This document shows, piece by piece, positions 44,082 to 53,592 of a stretch of DNA of 62,358 bases (positions are counted from its first letter, which is position 1; each line of letters starts with the position of its first letter). Made by a program: the position numbers and the translations under genes. Source of the DNA: Enterobacterales bacterium (GTDB lineage: Bacteria > Pseudomonadota > Gammaproteobacteria > Enterobacterales > Enterobacteriaceae); contig JAATFX010000131.1 of the NCBI GenBank assembly GCA_015654925.1, positions 1-62,358 on the forward strand. The letters run 5' to 3'. The notes below the pieces were generated by a model. The model saw nothing but the letters and a program-made list of their open reading frames with translations. It searched no databases and was not told the DNA's origin.

Positions 44082-44863
44082 TTGAACTGCTGTTGCCCGG
44101 CTGGCTGGCCGGCGTCTTGCTGGCCATGGCGGCCGGGCCGCTGGGATCGTTTGTGGTATGGCGCAAGATGTCCTACTTTGGCGATACCCTGGCCCATGCC
44201 TCGTTATTGGGCGTGGCGTTCGGCCTGCTGCTCAATATCAATCCCTTTTACGCGGTGATAGCGGTGACCTTGTTATTGGCATTGGGTCTGGTATGGCTGG
44301 AGCGCTACCCGCAGCTGGCCATAGACACCGTGTTGGGGATCATGGCCCACAGCGCGTTGTCCCTGGGGCTGGTGGTGGTCAGCCTGATGTCCAATGTGCG
44401 TGTTGATCTGATGGCGTATCTGTTTGGCGATCTGCTGTCGGTGACGCTGGATGATATTGCGCTTATCGCCCTGGGCGTGGCGGTGGTGGTGCTGGTACTG
44501 GCCTGGCAATGGCGGGCGCTGTTGTCGGTCACCATTAGCCCCGAGCTGGCCCATGTGGACGGCATTCGTCTGCCGCGGGTGAAGATGCTGCTGATGTTGG
44601 TCACCGCCCTGACCATCGGCCTGGCGATGAAATTTGTCGGCGCGCTGATTATCACCTCGTTGCTGATCATTCCCGCCGCCGCCGCGCGCCGCTTTGCGCG
44701 TACGCCGGAGCAGATGGCGCTGTTCGCCGTAGCGGCGGGCATGATTGCCGTTACCGGCGGTTTGGCCTTCTCCGCCTGGTACGACACGCCGGCTGGACCG
44801 TCGGTGGTGCTCTGCGCCTCGGTGCTGTTTTTATTAAGCTTGTTTAACCGCCAGCGCATTTGA
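44078..44863 (+). CDS. znuB: ZnuB, zinc ABC transporter permease
   Basis: 261 residues with about eight membrane helices and the ABC-3 permease motif MAAGPLGSFVVWRKMSYFGD. The ATGA overlap with znuC shows translational coupling. It forms the zinc-specific inner-membrane channel. Confidence 0.96.
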   Translation: MIELLLPGWLAGVLLAMAAGPLGSFVVWRKMSYFGDTLAHASLLGVAFGLLLNINPFYAVIAVTLLLALGLVWLERYPQLAIDTVLGIMAHSALSLGLVVVSLMSNVRVDLMAYLFGDLLSVTLDDIALIALGVAVVVLVLAWQWRALLSVTISPELAHVDGIRLPRVKMLLMLVTALTIGLAMKFVGALIITSLLIIPAAAARRFARTPEQMALFAVAAGMIAVTGGLAFSAWYDTPAGPSVVLCASVLFLLSLFNRQRI

Positions 44864-44891
44864 TTGCCGCGCCGGCGATACCGGCCTGGCC

Positions 44892-45899
44892 TTACAGCTC
44901 GCCGCGCACGATGCCGAAGTGCTTATAGGCATGGGCGGTGGCGATACGCCCGCGCGGGGTGCGCTGGATAAATCCCTGCTGGATCAAAAACGGCTCCAGC
45001 ACGTCTTCAATGGTCTCTTTCTCTTCGCCGATGGCCGCTGCCAGGTTATCCAGGCCGACCGGCCCGCCGACAAATTTATCGATAATCGCCAGCAGCAGCT
45101 TGCGGTCCATAAAATCGAAACCCTCGGTATCGACGTTCAGCATATTCAGGGCATCGACCGCCACTGCGTCGGTAATATTGCCCTGGGCGCGCACTTCGGC
45201 GAAATCCCTGACCCGGCGCAGCAGGCGATTGGCGACGCGCGGCGTGCCGCGCGCGCGTTTGGCGATTTCCAGGGAACCGGATTCGGTAATGTTCAGCTCT
45301 AGGCACGCCGCGCTGCGCTTGACGATATGCTGTAAATCCGCCACCTGGTAAAACTCCAGGCGCTGGACGATGCCAAAACGGTCGCGCAGCGGCGAGGTCA
45401 GCGAGCCGGCGCGGGTGGTCGCCCCCACCAGCGTAAAGGGCGGCAGCTCGATTTTAATGGAGCGGGCGGCAGGTCCGTCGCCAATCATGATATCCAGCTG
45501 GTAATCTTCCATCGCCGGATAAAGCACTTCTTCCACCACCGGCGACAGGCGATGGATTTCATCGATAAACAGCACGTCGTGGGGCTCAAGGTTGGTCAGC
45601 ATCGCCGCCAGGTCGCCCGGTTTTTCCAGCACCGGCCCGGAGGTGCTGCGCAAATTGACGCCCATTTCATTGGCGATAATATGCGCCAGAGTGGTTTTAC
45701 CCAGCCCGGGCGGCCCGAAGATCAGCAAATGGTCCAGCGCGTCGCCGCGCATTTTTGCCGCCTCGATAAAAATCTCCATTTGCTCGCGCACATGGGGCTG
45801 GCCGATATAGTCTTCCAGGGTTTTCGGCCGGATGGCCCGGTCTATCACCTCTTCGGCAATCACCACGCCGGCGGAAATCAAGCGGTCTGCTTCAATCAT
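44892..45899 (-). CDS. ruvB: RuvB, Holliday junction branch-migration motor
   Basis: 335 residues. Walker A is GPPGLGKTT (62-70), Walker B VLFIDEIHR, then sensor and winged-helix domains. A hexameric AAA+ motor driving branch migration with RuvA. Eight bases after ruvA. Confidence 0.98.
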   Translation of the reverse strand: MIEADRLISAGVVIAEEVIDRAIRPKTLEDYIGQPHVREQMEIFIEAAKMRGDALDHLLIFGPPGLGKTTLAHIIANEMGVNLRSTSGPVLEKPGDLAAMLTNLEPHDVLFIDEIHRLSPVVEEVLYPAMEDYQLDIMIGDGPAARSIKIELPPFTLVGATTRAGSLTSPLRDRFGIVQRLEFYQVADLQHIVKRSAACLELNITESGSLEIAKRARGTPRVANRLLRRVRDFAEVRAQGNITDAVAVDALNMLNVDTEGFDFMDRKLLLAIIDKFVGGPVGLDNLAAAIGEEKETIEDVLEPFLIQQGFIQRTPRGRIATAHAYKHFGIVRGEL

Positions 45900-45907
45900 C
45901 CTCTACC

Positions 45908-46525
45908 TCACAGCGCGGCACGCAGGGCGTCGCGGATTATCGATTCACAATCGGCATCCGGCCGCGCCACCTTGCTCACCATGCGGCTGGCCTCCTGAGG
46001 TTTATACCCCAGGGAGACCAGCGCCGCCACCGCTTCGGATTCAGGATCGCCGGCAATTTTACTGCTGGCCGCCGGCGCGAGGGGAATATCACCGCCGCCC
46101 AGGGCGAACAGATCGCCGTTCATGCCCTTGAAGCGATCTTTCATTTCCACCACCAGGCGTTCGGCGGTTTTGGTGCCGACGCCGGGGAGTTTAACCAGCG
46201 CGCTGATTTCCTGGCGCTCGACGGTATTGACAAATTGCTGGGCCGACATGCCGGAAAGTATGGCCAGGGCCAGCTTCGGACCGACGCCGTTGACCTTGAT
46301 CAGTTCGCGAAACAGCGCCCGCTCCTGCTTGTTGGTAAAACCGAACAGCAGCTGCGCGTCTTCCCGAACCACAAAATGGGTATAAATGATCGCTTCCAGC
46401 CCGGTTTCGGGCAACGCGTAGAAACACGTCATCGGCATATGTACTTCATAACCCACCCCCTGGATTTCAAGCAACACCAGCGGCGGCTGTTTTTCCAGAA
46501 TGATGCCTCTAAGACGTCCGATCAC
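45908..46525 (-). CDS. ruvA: RuvA, Holliday junction DNA-binding subunit
   Basis: 205 residues, with an N-terminal OB fold (1-65), two helix-hairpin-helix motifs (NGVGPKLALAILSG, PGVGTKTAERLVVE) and the C-terminal RuvB-binding domain. Co-transcribed with ruvB. Confidence 0.98.
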   Translation of the reverse strand: MIGRLRGIILEKQPPLVLLEIQGVGYEVHMPMTCFYALPETGLEAIIYTHFVVREDAQLLFGFTNKQERALFRELIKVNGVGPKLALAILSGMSAQQFVNTVERQEISALVKLPGVGTKTAERLVVEMKDRFKGMNGDLFALGGGDIPLAPAASSKIAGDPESEAVAALVSLGYKPQEASRMVSKVARPDADCESIIRDALRAAL

Positions 46526-46629
46526 GGTAAACCTTCCTTTCAGGGCTATTTATTCAGTAAGCAATGGATAAAGTTTATAACATAATAATGGCTGGATGAA
46601 TATCCAGCCCGGGACTTGATGGCCGGCGA

Positions 46630-47151
46630 TCAGCTTAAGCGGCCGCGCGCCAGATTTAACCGGCTATTGCCCATGCGCACCGCATTCTGATTCACATGGC
46701 AGTGGGTGATGGCGATCGCCAGGGCGTCGGCGGCGTCGGCCTGGGGGCTGGCGGTCAGCTTCAGCAGCACCCGCACCATATGCTGCACCTGGCTTTTATC
46801 CGCCGAACCGACGCCGACCACGGTTTGTTTCACCTGCCGCGCGGCATATTCGAATACCGGCAGTTCGTGATTCATCGCCGCCACGATCGCCACCCCGCGC
46901 GCCTGCCCCAGCTTTAACGCCGAGTCGGCATTCTTCGCCATGAACACCTGCTCGATGGCGAAAAAATCCGGTTGGAACTGCGTGATGATTTCGCTGACGC
47001 CCGCATAGATGAGTTTGAGGCGGGTGGGCAAATCATCCACTTTGGTGCGGATGCAACCGCTGCCAAGATAGGTGAGCACCCGCCCCTGCTGGCGTAAAAT
47101 ACCATACCCGGTAATGCGCGAACCGGGGTCGATGCCAAGGATGATGGTCAT
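46630..47151 (-). CDS. ruvC: RuvC, Holliday junction resolvase
   Basis: 173 residues from MTIILGIDPGSR; the five extra codons of the longer frame are not conserved. Catalytic D8 and E67 (FAIEQVF), and the C-terminal acidic pair in AADALAIAITH. It cuts junctions made by RecA-mediated exchange. Upstream of ruvAB, 104 bases away, as in E. coli but without yebB between. Confidence 0.97.
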   Translation of the reverse strand: MTIILGIDPGSRITGYGILRQQGRVLTYLGSGCIRTKVDDLPTRLKLIYAGVSEIITQFQPDFFAIEQVFMAKNADSALKLGQARGVAIVAAMNHELPVFEYAARQVKQTVVGVGSADKSQVQHMVRVLLKLTASPQADAADALAIAITHCHVNQNAVRMGNSRLNLARGRLS

Positions 47152-47194
47152 GCCCCGCCACCGCACCGGCGGCGATTTCCGAACCGGACCACCG

Positions 47195-47938
47195 TCACAG
47201 CGTTGCCGCCACCTCGTCGGAGATCTCGCCGTTATGATAGACCTCCTGCACGTCGTCGGAATCTTCCAGCAAATCGATCAGACGCAGCAGTTTGGGCGCG
47301 GTCTCCTCATCCAGATCCGCCTTGGTGGAGGGAATCAGGCCCACCTCGGAAGAATCGGCATGCAATCCCGCGGCCTCCAGGGCATCTTTAACCTGGCCGA
47401 AATCTTCCGGCGACGTATAAACATCGATGGCGCCGTCGTCGTAGGTCACCACGTCTTCCGCACCGGCTTCCAGCGCCGCGTCCATGACCTGATCTTCCGT
47501 CAAGCCGGGAGCATACGAAATCACCCCTTTTTTGGTGAACAGGTAAGACACGGAACCGTCGGTGCCGAGGTTGCCGCCGGTTTTGGTAAAGGCGTGGCGT
47601 ACTTCGGCTACCGTGCGGTTACGATTGTCGCTCAGGCATTCAACCATCACCGCCGTACCGCCGGGACCATACCCTTCATAGATGATGGTTTCCATCTGGG
47701 TATCATCGTCGCCGCCGACGCCGCGGGCGATGGCCCGGTTGAGCGTATCGCGCGTCATATTATTGGCCAGCGCTTTGTCCACCGCGGCGCGCAGGCGGGG
47801 ATTGGACCCGACATCGCCGCCGCCCAGCCTGGCCGCCGTTACCAGCTCACGGATAATTTTGGTGAAAATTTTGCCACGTTTACTGTCCTGAGCCGCTTTA
47901 CGATGCTTGGTATTGGCCCACTTACTATGACCTGCCAT
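47195..47938 (-). CDS. yebC: YebC/PmpR-family regulator
   Basis: 247 residues starting MAGHSKWANTKHRKAAQDSK, the universal YebC N-terminus. Three-domain fold (about 1-80, 80-130, 130-240). Members are described as transcription regulators and, recently, as ribosome factors easing proline-rich stalls. Between nudB and ruvC, as in E. coli. Confidence 0.97.
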   Translation of the reverse strand: MAGHSKWANTKHRKAAQDSKRGKIFTKIIRELVTAARLGGGDVGSNPRLRAAVDKALANNMTRDTLNRAIARGVGGDDDTQMETIIYEGYGPGGTAVMVECLSDNRNRTVAEVRHAFTKTGGNLGTDGSVSYLFTKKGVISYAPGLTEDQVMDAALEAGAEDVVTYDDGAIDVYTSPEDFGQVKDALEAAGLHADSSEVGLIPSTKADLDEETAPKLLRLIDLLEDSDDVQEVYHNGEISDEVAATL

Positions 47939-47961
47939 AAATCTCTCCGAAATAAGCCTTA

Positions 47962-48405
47962 TCAGGCCGGATAAATAACAAATTCTTCAATCGCCTGCCG
48001 ATTGCTCCAGGACTTGGTCAGCGATGCGGCCTGCGCGGCCGGCAGCCAGCGGTAAGCCAAATGTTCGCTAATCTGCGGCGTTCGCTCCGAGGGTAGCGTT
48101 AAACTGAACCAATATTCTGTATTGCGCGTCACTCCCGGCGCATATCGGTGGCGCAAATGGCTGAAAATTTCAAATTCGATGCAGCGCCGGCAATCCACCA
48201 GCGCCAGATGCTCGGCGTCGATATCAATGCCGGTTTCTTCCTTCACTTCGCGCCTGGCAGCCATGGCCGGGGTTTCATCCCCTTCCAGGCTGCCGGTGAC
48301 CGACTGCCAGAACCCGGTATCGTCCCGCCGCTGCATCATTAACACCCGCCCGCTGTCGCCGGCATAAATCACAATTAATACCGAGACGGGACGTTTCCAG
48401 GCCAT
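47962..48405 (-). CDS. nudB: NudB, dihydroneopterin triphosphate diphosphatase
   Basis: 147 residues. The Nudix box runs G38 to I60 (GSLEGDETPAMAARREVKEE...), all key Glu present. It removes pyrophosphate from dihydroneopterin triphosphate in folate synthesis. Its start abuts the aspS stop, implying co-transcription. Confidence 0.96.
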   Translation of the reverse strand: MAWKRPVSVLIVIYAGDSGRVLMMQRRDDTGFWQSVTGSLEGDETPAMAARREVKEETGIDIDAEHLALVDCRRCIEFEIFSHLRHRYAPGVTRNTEYWFSLTLPSERTPQISEHLAYRWLPAAQAASLTKSWSNRQAIEEFVIYPA

Positions 48406-50196
48406 TTATTGCTGCCCGCGTTCCGCGGCTTCCTTGCCCTTGCCGATAACGGCGATGGACAATTCCGCCAGCGCGGCCGCATTGCCGAAGCTCGGGGCAT
48501 CGGTCATGGGGTCGGCCGCCGCGGTGGTTTTGGGGAACGCAATGACATCACGGATATTATCGGTGCCGGTGAGCAGCATCACCAGGCGATCCAGGCCGAA
48601 GGCCAGGCCGGCGTGGGGGGGCGTGCCATATTTCAGCGCGTCGAGCAGGAAACCGAATTTTTCACGCTGTTCGTGTTCGGTAATGCCGAGAATACCAAAT
48701 ACGGTCTGCTGCATTTCGCCGCGATGGATACGTACCGACCCGCCGCCCACTTCATAGCCGTTCACTACCATATCATACGCGTTGGCCACGGCATCCAGGG
48801 GCGCGGACAGCAGCTCGTCCGGGTTCATCGCCAGCGGCGCGGTAAACGGATGGTGCATCGCCGCCAGGCCGCCTTCGCCATCATCTTCGAACATCGGGAA
48901 ATCGATGACCCACAGCGGGGCCCAGCGTTTCTCGTCGGTGAGTTTCAGGTCGCGGCCGAGCTTAAGACGCAGCGCGCCCAGGGCATCGGTGGCGATTTTA
49001 ATGCTGTCGGCGCCGAAGAAAATGATGTCGCCGTCCTGTGCGCCGGTGCGCTCCAGGATAGCCGCCAGCACGTCGTTGCTGAGGAATTTGGCGATGGGGC
49101 TTTGTACCCCGTCCAGGCCTTTGGCGGTCTCGTTGATTTTAATATAGGCCAGGCCCCTGGCGCCGTAGATTTCGATAAATTTACCGTATTCGTCGATTTG
49201 CTTGCGGCTTAACCCCGCGCCGCCGGGAACGCGAATCGCCGCTACGCGGCCTTTGCTGTCGTTGGCCGGGCCGGAGAAGACTTTAAATTCCAGATCCTTG
49301 ACCAGATCGGCGACATCAACGATTTCCATAGGATTGCGCAGATCGGGTTTATCCGACCCGAAACGGCGCATCGCTTCGGCGTAGGTCATAACCGGGAAGG
49401 CGCCTAAATCAACGCCTTTGATTTCCTTCCACAGTTCGCTAATCAGGCGTTCCATGACTTCCCGCACCTGGACGGCGCTCATAAAGGAGGTTTCGACGTC
49501 GATCTGGGTAAATTCCGGCTGGCGGTCGGCGCGCAAGTCTTCATCGCGAAAACATTTGACGATTTGGTAATACCGGTCGAAGCCGGACATCATCAACAGC
49601 TGTTTAAATAGCTGCGGCGATTGCGGCAGGGCATAAAATTTGCCTTTATGCACCCGGCTCGGCACCAGGTAGTCGCGCGCGCCTTCCGGAGTGGCCTTGG
49701 TCAGCATCGGTGTTTCAATATCCAGGAACCCCTGGGCGTCCATGAACCGGCGGACAAAGCTGGTGATGCGCGCGCGGGATTTAAGCCGCTCCGCCATTTC
49801 CGGACGGCGCAGATCCAGGTAGCGGTATTTCAGGCGCTGCTCTTCGGTATTATTTTGGTTCGAATCAAGAGGCAGCGGGTCGGAACGGTTGATAATGGTC
49901 AGCGTGGTAGCGAGGACTTCCACTTCGCCGGTGGCCATGTCCCGGTTGATTTGGGTGTCGGGACGCGCTCTGACCGTGCCGGTCAGCTGGATGCAGAATT
50001 CGTTACGCAGTTCCGCCGCGCGGCTGAATGCCTCCTGGCGATCGGGGTCGAAAAACACCTGGGCCAGCCCTTCCCTATCCCGCATGTCGATAAAAATCAG
50101 CCCGCCGAGGTCGCGACGGCGGTTGACCCAACCGCACAGGGTCACTTCCTGGCCAACATGGGACAGGTTGAGCTGCCCGCAATATACAGTACGCAT
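48406..50196 (-). CDS. aspS: AspS, aspartyl-tRNA synthetase
   Basis: 596 residues of the bacterial class IIb type. OB anticodon-binding fold (1-105), motif 2 (CFRDEDLRADRQPEFTQ), a GAD insertion (about 290-415) and motif 3 (GLAFGLDRLVMLLTG). Charges tRNA-Asp. First gene of aspS-nudB-yebC. Confidence 0.98.
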   Translation of the reverse strand: MRTVYCGQLNLSHVGQEVTLCGWVNRRRDLGGLIFIDMRDREGLAQVFFDPDRQEAFSRAAELRNEFCIQLTGTVRARPDTQINRDMATGEVEVLATTLTIINRSDPLPLDSNQNNTEEQRLKYRYLDLRRPEMAERLKSRARITSFVRRFMDAQGFLDIETPMLTKATPEGARDYLVPSRVHKGKFYALPQSPQLFKQLLMMSGFDRYYQIVKCFRDEDLRADRQPEFTQIDVETSFMSAVQVREVMERLISELWKEIKGVDLGAFPVMTYAEAMRRFGSDKPDLRNPMEIVDVADLVKDLEFKVFSGPANDSKGRVAAIRVPGGAGLSRKQIDEYGKFIEIYGARGLAYIKINETAKGLDGVQSPIAKFLSNDVLAAILERTGAQDGDIIFFGADSIKIATDALGALRLKLGRDLKLTDEKRWAPLWVIDFPMFEDDGEGGLAAMHHPFTAPLAMNPDELLSAPLDAVANAYDMVVNGYEVGGGSVRIHRGEMQQTVFGILGITEHEQREKFGFLLDALKYGTPPHAGLAFGLDRLVMLLTGTDNIRDVIAFPKTTAAADPMTDAPSFGNAAALAELSIAVIGKGKEAAERGQQ

Positions 50197-50540
50197 AACA
50201 ATATCCTTAATATTCAGCCCATGCCGTCCTGTTCGGTTACGCGGTAAGGCTGTTATTCATTAATTGGGTCACACCCAGGCCATCGCGGATGGCGGCGATG
50301 CATTGGTCTTTTGCCGGCGTTCGAAAGGCGGTCATTATAAAGGAAATTCATTCATAGGATAAGCCCGTCTGCGACGCCCGGGGACCGGCTGGTTAAATAA
50401 TGTTTCATTAACATATTTATTAACAAAATTTACCGGCCGGGCGCTGTCATCGCGTTACATTTCTAACATACCCTCTCTGGCTACCGATCTGAATAGATAA
50501 CGGCCTGATTCCCCATTCATTTACCCTTCGGAGATGCATT
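50197..50540. other. Divergent aspS/yecD intergenic region
   Basis: 344 bases. It should carry both promoters. Its middle (50395-50460) is AT-rich; I see no RNA gene and no clear operator. Confidence 0.5.
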
Positions 50541-51107
50541 ATGCTGAAACTTGACCCCAAATGTAGCGCATTGGTTCTTATCGATTTACAGGAAGGAATT
50601 GTGCCTTTCGCCAAAGGCCCCTATAGCGGCGAGCAGGTAGTGGACAAAGCCGGCCGGCTGGCGGCGCATTTTCGCCAGGCCGGCGCAGCGGTGGTGCTGG
50701 TCAGGGTCGGCTGGTCGCCGGATTTCGCCGATGCCCCGAAGCAGCAGGTGGATGCGCCGAATGCCGGACATGCGTTGCCGGATAATTGGTGGGAGTTTCC
50801 GCAGGCGCTGGGGGTGCAGGATAGCGATATCCGGGTGATTAAACGCCAATGGGGCGCTTTTTATGGTACCGATTTGGATTTGCAGCTGCGGCGCAGGGGG
50901 ATTACGACGATAGTGCTGGCGGGTATTGCGACGAATATAGGGGTGGAGTCCACCGCGCGTAATGCCTGGGAGATGGGGTATGAGCTGGTGTTGGTGGAGG
51001 ATGTGTGCAGTACGCAGAGCAAGGAGCAGCATGATAATAGCGTGCAGAATATTTTTCCGCGTATTGGGCGGGTGCGCAGTAGCGGGGAGGTGCTGGCGGC
51101 GTTCTAG
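50541..51107 (+). CDS. yecD: YecD, isochorismatase-family hydrolase-like protein
   Basis: 188 residues. The family Asp (D15 in LVLIDLQEGI) and Lys (VIKRQWGAF) are present. The position normally held by the catalytic cysteine is Gly (ATNIGVESTARNAW), as in E. coli YecD, so activity is doubtful or different. GGAG lies upstream of the ATG. Followed here by an inserted locus, not directly by yecE. Confidence 0.93.
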   Translation: MLKLDPKCSALVLIDLQEGIVPFAKGPYSGEQVVDKAGRLAAHFRQAGAAVVLVRVGWSPDFADAPKQQVDAPNAGHALPDNWWEFPQALGVQDSDIRVIKRQWGAFYGTDLDLQLRRRGITTIVLAGIATNIGVESTARNAWEMGYELVLVEDVCSTQSKEQHDNSVQNIFPRIGRVRSSGEVLAAF

Positions 51108-51142
51108 GGAGGGAGGCGGCGGGAGCGGCCTGGGTGCCGTTT

Positions 51143-51261
51143 CAGCGGGTGCGGCGCCCCGCTGGTTGGCATTGTTCCGTTCCAGAAAGTGTGGCGCCCG
51201 GTTGGTTGCGTGCCGGTGGGCGGCATGTTGGCATTGTTACCGTTGCAGTGGGCGCGGCGCC
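51143..51261. repeat. Degenerate GC-rich repeat cluster after yecD
   Basis: Three related 16-base units, CAGCGGGTGCGGCGCC, CAGAAAGTGTGGCGCC and CAGTGGGCGCGGCGCC, start at 51143, 51183 and 51246. Two copies of TTGGCATTGTT(A)CCGTT lie between them. Non-coding; origin unknown. Confidence 0.55.
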
Positions 51262-51292
51262 TGGTCGTTATCCATCCCGGTGGGTGACGGTT

Positions 51293-51970
51293 TTACCGCG
51301 CCGGGCGGGGTTTCGGTCGGAGATAGTGGATAAAATAGCTGGCGCGGGTGGCGGGGAATTCGTTGATTAGGCGGGTTAATACCGGGGGCAGGTATTTGAA
51401 TACCGTCATCCAGATTGACCAGCCGCCGCTGAGTTTAGCCAAATCAATAATGACCTGGGTATCGATGTTACCGGTCTGGTAATGGGCCAGGTATCGCTGC
51501 GCCAGCGCCCAGGTTTGTTTGCGATCGCTCCAGCGTTTGTCTTTGGCGCTGTAATCGGGATGGCCGGGCCTGCGGTCGAGGCCCACCAGCCGGATTAGGG
51601 CCTGGGCTTTTTGCCGGTCGGCGGGCTGGGTGAGGAAAGCCTGGTTGACGTCCACCCTGCCGTCCCGGTGATAGGCAAAGATGCGAAATGTGTCGCTGAT
51701 GGTGGGAAAAAACATGCCCTTGACCGGCTGGGTCCCTTTTACCGAATTGCAATTTTTGCAGGCCAGTAAAAAATTCGACCATAAGGTTGCCCGGTTGGCA
51801 TAGCGCCGTTTGTGCTTGATATGCTCAACGTCTATGCCGCAGGAATAGCTTTGACGTTCGCAATAGCTGCAATAACCGCCGAGAGCGCTAATCAGATCGT
51901 TTTTGGCGGTGCCGTAAGGATGATATTCCGCTTGGCATGCGTGGAATTCTCTTTTATTAACCGGCCGCAT
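51293..51970 (-). CDS. HNH endonuclease of a Septu-like pair (PtuB-like)
   Basis: 225 residues. The HNH/zinc module lies in the first 80 residues: C34 and C37 (GGYCSYCERQ), H50 in DVEHIKHK, N66 in WSNFLLACKN, and C71 and C74 (CKNCN). The C-terminal half is helical with no motif I know. Its ATG shares one base with the stop of the upstream ATPase (TAATG), so the two are coupled. PtuB of Septu systems is an HNH nuclease of this size encoded directly after PtuA; the match here is by architecture. Confidence 0.78.
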   Translation of the reverse strand: MRPVNKREFHACQAEYHPYGTAKNDLISALGGYCSYCERQSYSCGIDVEHIKHKRRYANRATLWSNFLLACKNCNSVKGTQPVKGMFFPTISDTFRIFAYHRDGRVDVNQAFLTQPADRQKAQALIRLVGLDRRPGHPDYSAKDKRWSDRKQTWALAQRYLAHYQTGNIDTQVIIDLAKLSGGWSIWMTVFKYLPPVLTRLINEFPATRASYFIHYLRPKPRPAR

Positions 51971-53262
51971 TATATTCCTTTCAGTTTTCTCTCGGTGGTT
52001 AATAACAAAGCAAGCACCGGGTTGTCCATAAATTCAAGCTCAATATTATCCAACGCGTGTTTTACCGCGCCGATCTGCTCTGTGGAGTGATTGGGGTTTT
52101 CCAGCAGGGAAAAATACCGTTCCGCCAGCTGTTGATACTCGACAAACCTTCTGCTTCTGCGGACGTCTTCCACGTCCATTTCATCAGCCACGATATCTTC
52201 CAGGCCCTTCATATTGGTATTGCCGGCGGTGTTTTCCAGCCGGCATTCGGCCAATTTTATCAGCTCGTGATTTTGGACGGATTGTATAATGAAGGGAGAA
52301 TGGGTGGTGACGATAAACTGGATGCGCGGGAAGGCGGTTTTAAATAACCGAACGATTTCACGCTGCCATGAGGGGTGCAGGTGCATATCCAGCTCATCGA
52401 TGAGCACCACGCCTTCGGTTGCCAATACGGCCCGTTCACGCAGGTGGGGATTTAATTTTATCGCCCGGTAAGCGATATCGGCGACCAGCCTGACAATGCT
52501 GCGATAACCGCTGCTCAGCATGTCAAAAGGGGTCCAGGTGCCATTTTCCATTTTGCCGAGTATGCAGTTATGCGCCCAGCTGTAATGTATTTTTTCCCAA
52601 TCCGGCACCATGGTGGTGATGGTATGGGTGAAGGCGGTATATAAACTTTTTTCTTTGGCGAATTTTAATATGGAATCTTCGTAGTCGGCAAACCAGGAGA
52701 CAAAATGCTCTTGCAGGCATTGCGGGTCAAGGGCAGCGGCGTAGCCTTCCGTGCGGGCGGTGGCACGGGAAGCGCGGCTGCGCTGGGATTTATCGCTGAA
52801 TAAGCGGGCGGTGCCGTAATAGGCGATGAGCGGCAAAGTGGTCTGGTCGTTGGCTTCATAGATATTTTTACATAACCGTTCCGCATGCTTAATCATATCA
52901 TTGGCATCTTTAAAGGAGGTGGCGCCCCCGGTGACTTTGTTGGTTTCCCGCGCCCAGCAGTATTCTACCCCTTGCAGGGTATGGCGCAATTTAACGCTAA
53001 AGGGCAACTGGTAATTAAGGGCATGTTCCGTCAGGATTTTCCGTTTTTCCTGCTGTTTAAGCGTTCTGATTTCAATCGCGCTGTCGCCGGTCACTTTTCG
53101 CACGCCGATCAAAAACGTGCCCAGAGCAAAAGAAATTGCGTCAAGGATGCTGGTTTTACCGGTGGCGTTATCGCCAATAATAACATTGAAGTGCTCATTA
53201 AGTTTCAAGTCTAATGATTCGAAACATTTAAAATTACATAAAGATATAGTTAATATTTTCAT
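51970..53262 (-). CDS. AAA ATPase of a Septu-like pair (PtuA-like)
   Basis: 430 residues of the SMC/RecF-like ATPase class. Walker A is GDNATGKT (30-37), the signature-like LSSGYRS (249-255), Walker B VLIDELDMHLHP (286-297) and the switch HSPF (321-324). This layout, with a downstream HNH gene, is that of PtuA in the Septu anti-phage system and of ATPases in some retrons; no reverse transcriptase is present. The start ATG lacks a good ribosome site. Composition is more AT-rich than yecD and yecE on either side. In E. coli those two are adjacent, so the pair is an insertion. Confidence 0.78.
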   Translation of the reverse strand: MKILTISLCNFKCFESLDLKLNEHFNVIIGDNATGKTSILDAISFALGTFLIGVRKVTGDSAIEIRTLKQQEKRKILTEHALNYQLPFSVKLRHTLQGVEYCWARETNKVTGGATSFKDANDMIKHAERLCKNIYEANDQTTLPLIAYYGTARLFSDKSQRSRASRATARTEGYAAALDPQCLQEHFVSWFADYEDSILKFAKEKSLYTAFTHTITTMVPDWEKIHYSWAHNCILGKMENGTWTPFDMLSSGYRSIVRLVADIAYRAIKLNPHLRERAVLATEGVVLIDELDMHLHPSWQREIVRLFKTAFPRIQFIVTTHSPFIIQSVQNHELIKLAECRLENTAGNTNMKGLEDIVADEMDVEDVRRSRRFVEYQQLAERYFSLLENPNHSTEQIGAVKHALDNIELEFMDNPVLALLLTTERKLKGI

Positions 53263-53592
53263 ATAAATATCTGTCAGTTCGATCTGTTTTTATTATGCGA
53301 TATCGTTCGCGACGCGTCCATAAAAACACGGTTTAATCGCCAAATAACGGCGCTGATAAATAAATCAAATTACTGATAAAAACGACGCTTAATTGAATGC
53401 ATATTTAATAGTGTGAAAAAGCTGGCGTCGGGAATGATTTACGATAAGCCGATAGAATCGGTTACCGATGAAATAATTTTCCTGCCGCACGGCGGCGGAC
53501 GATAAACGCCGTGGGTTTCTGCGCCGCTATTCTTGCCGCCGTGCCGCAGTCGCGTTAGGCTAAAGAGAGAGGCAATAAAAGGATTCACCGCT
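53263..53592. other. AT-rich promoter region upstream of the Septu-like pair
   Basis: 330 bases between the ATPase start and yecE. The part nearest the ATPase is low in GC and presumably carries its promoter. No tRNA or repeat marking an insertion boundary is visible. Confidence 0.5.

Noticed and set aside
51110..51292. CRISPR array
   Set aside because: The repeats are only three, imperfect and irregularly spaced (40 and 63 bases), with no cas genes.
51293..53262. Retron with ATPase-HNH effector
   Set aside because: No reverse transcriptase or msr/msd-like RNA in the surrounding 3 kb.
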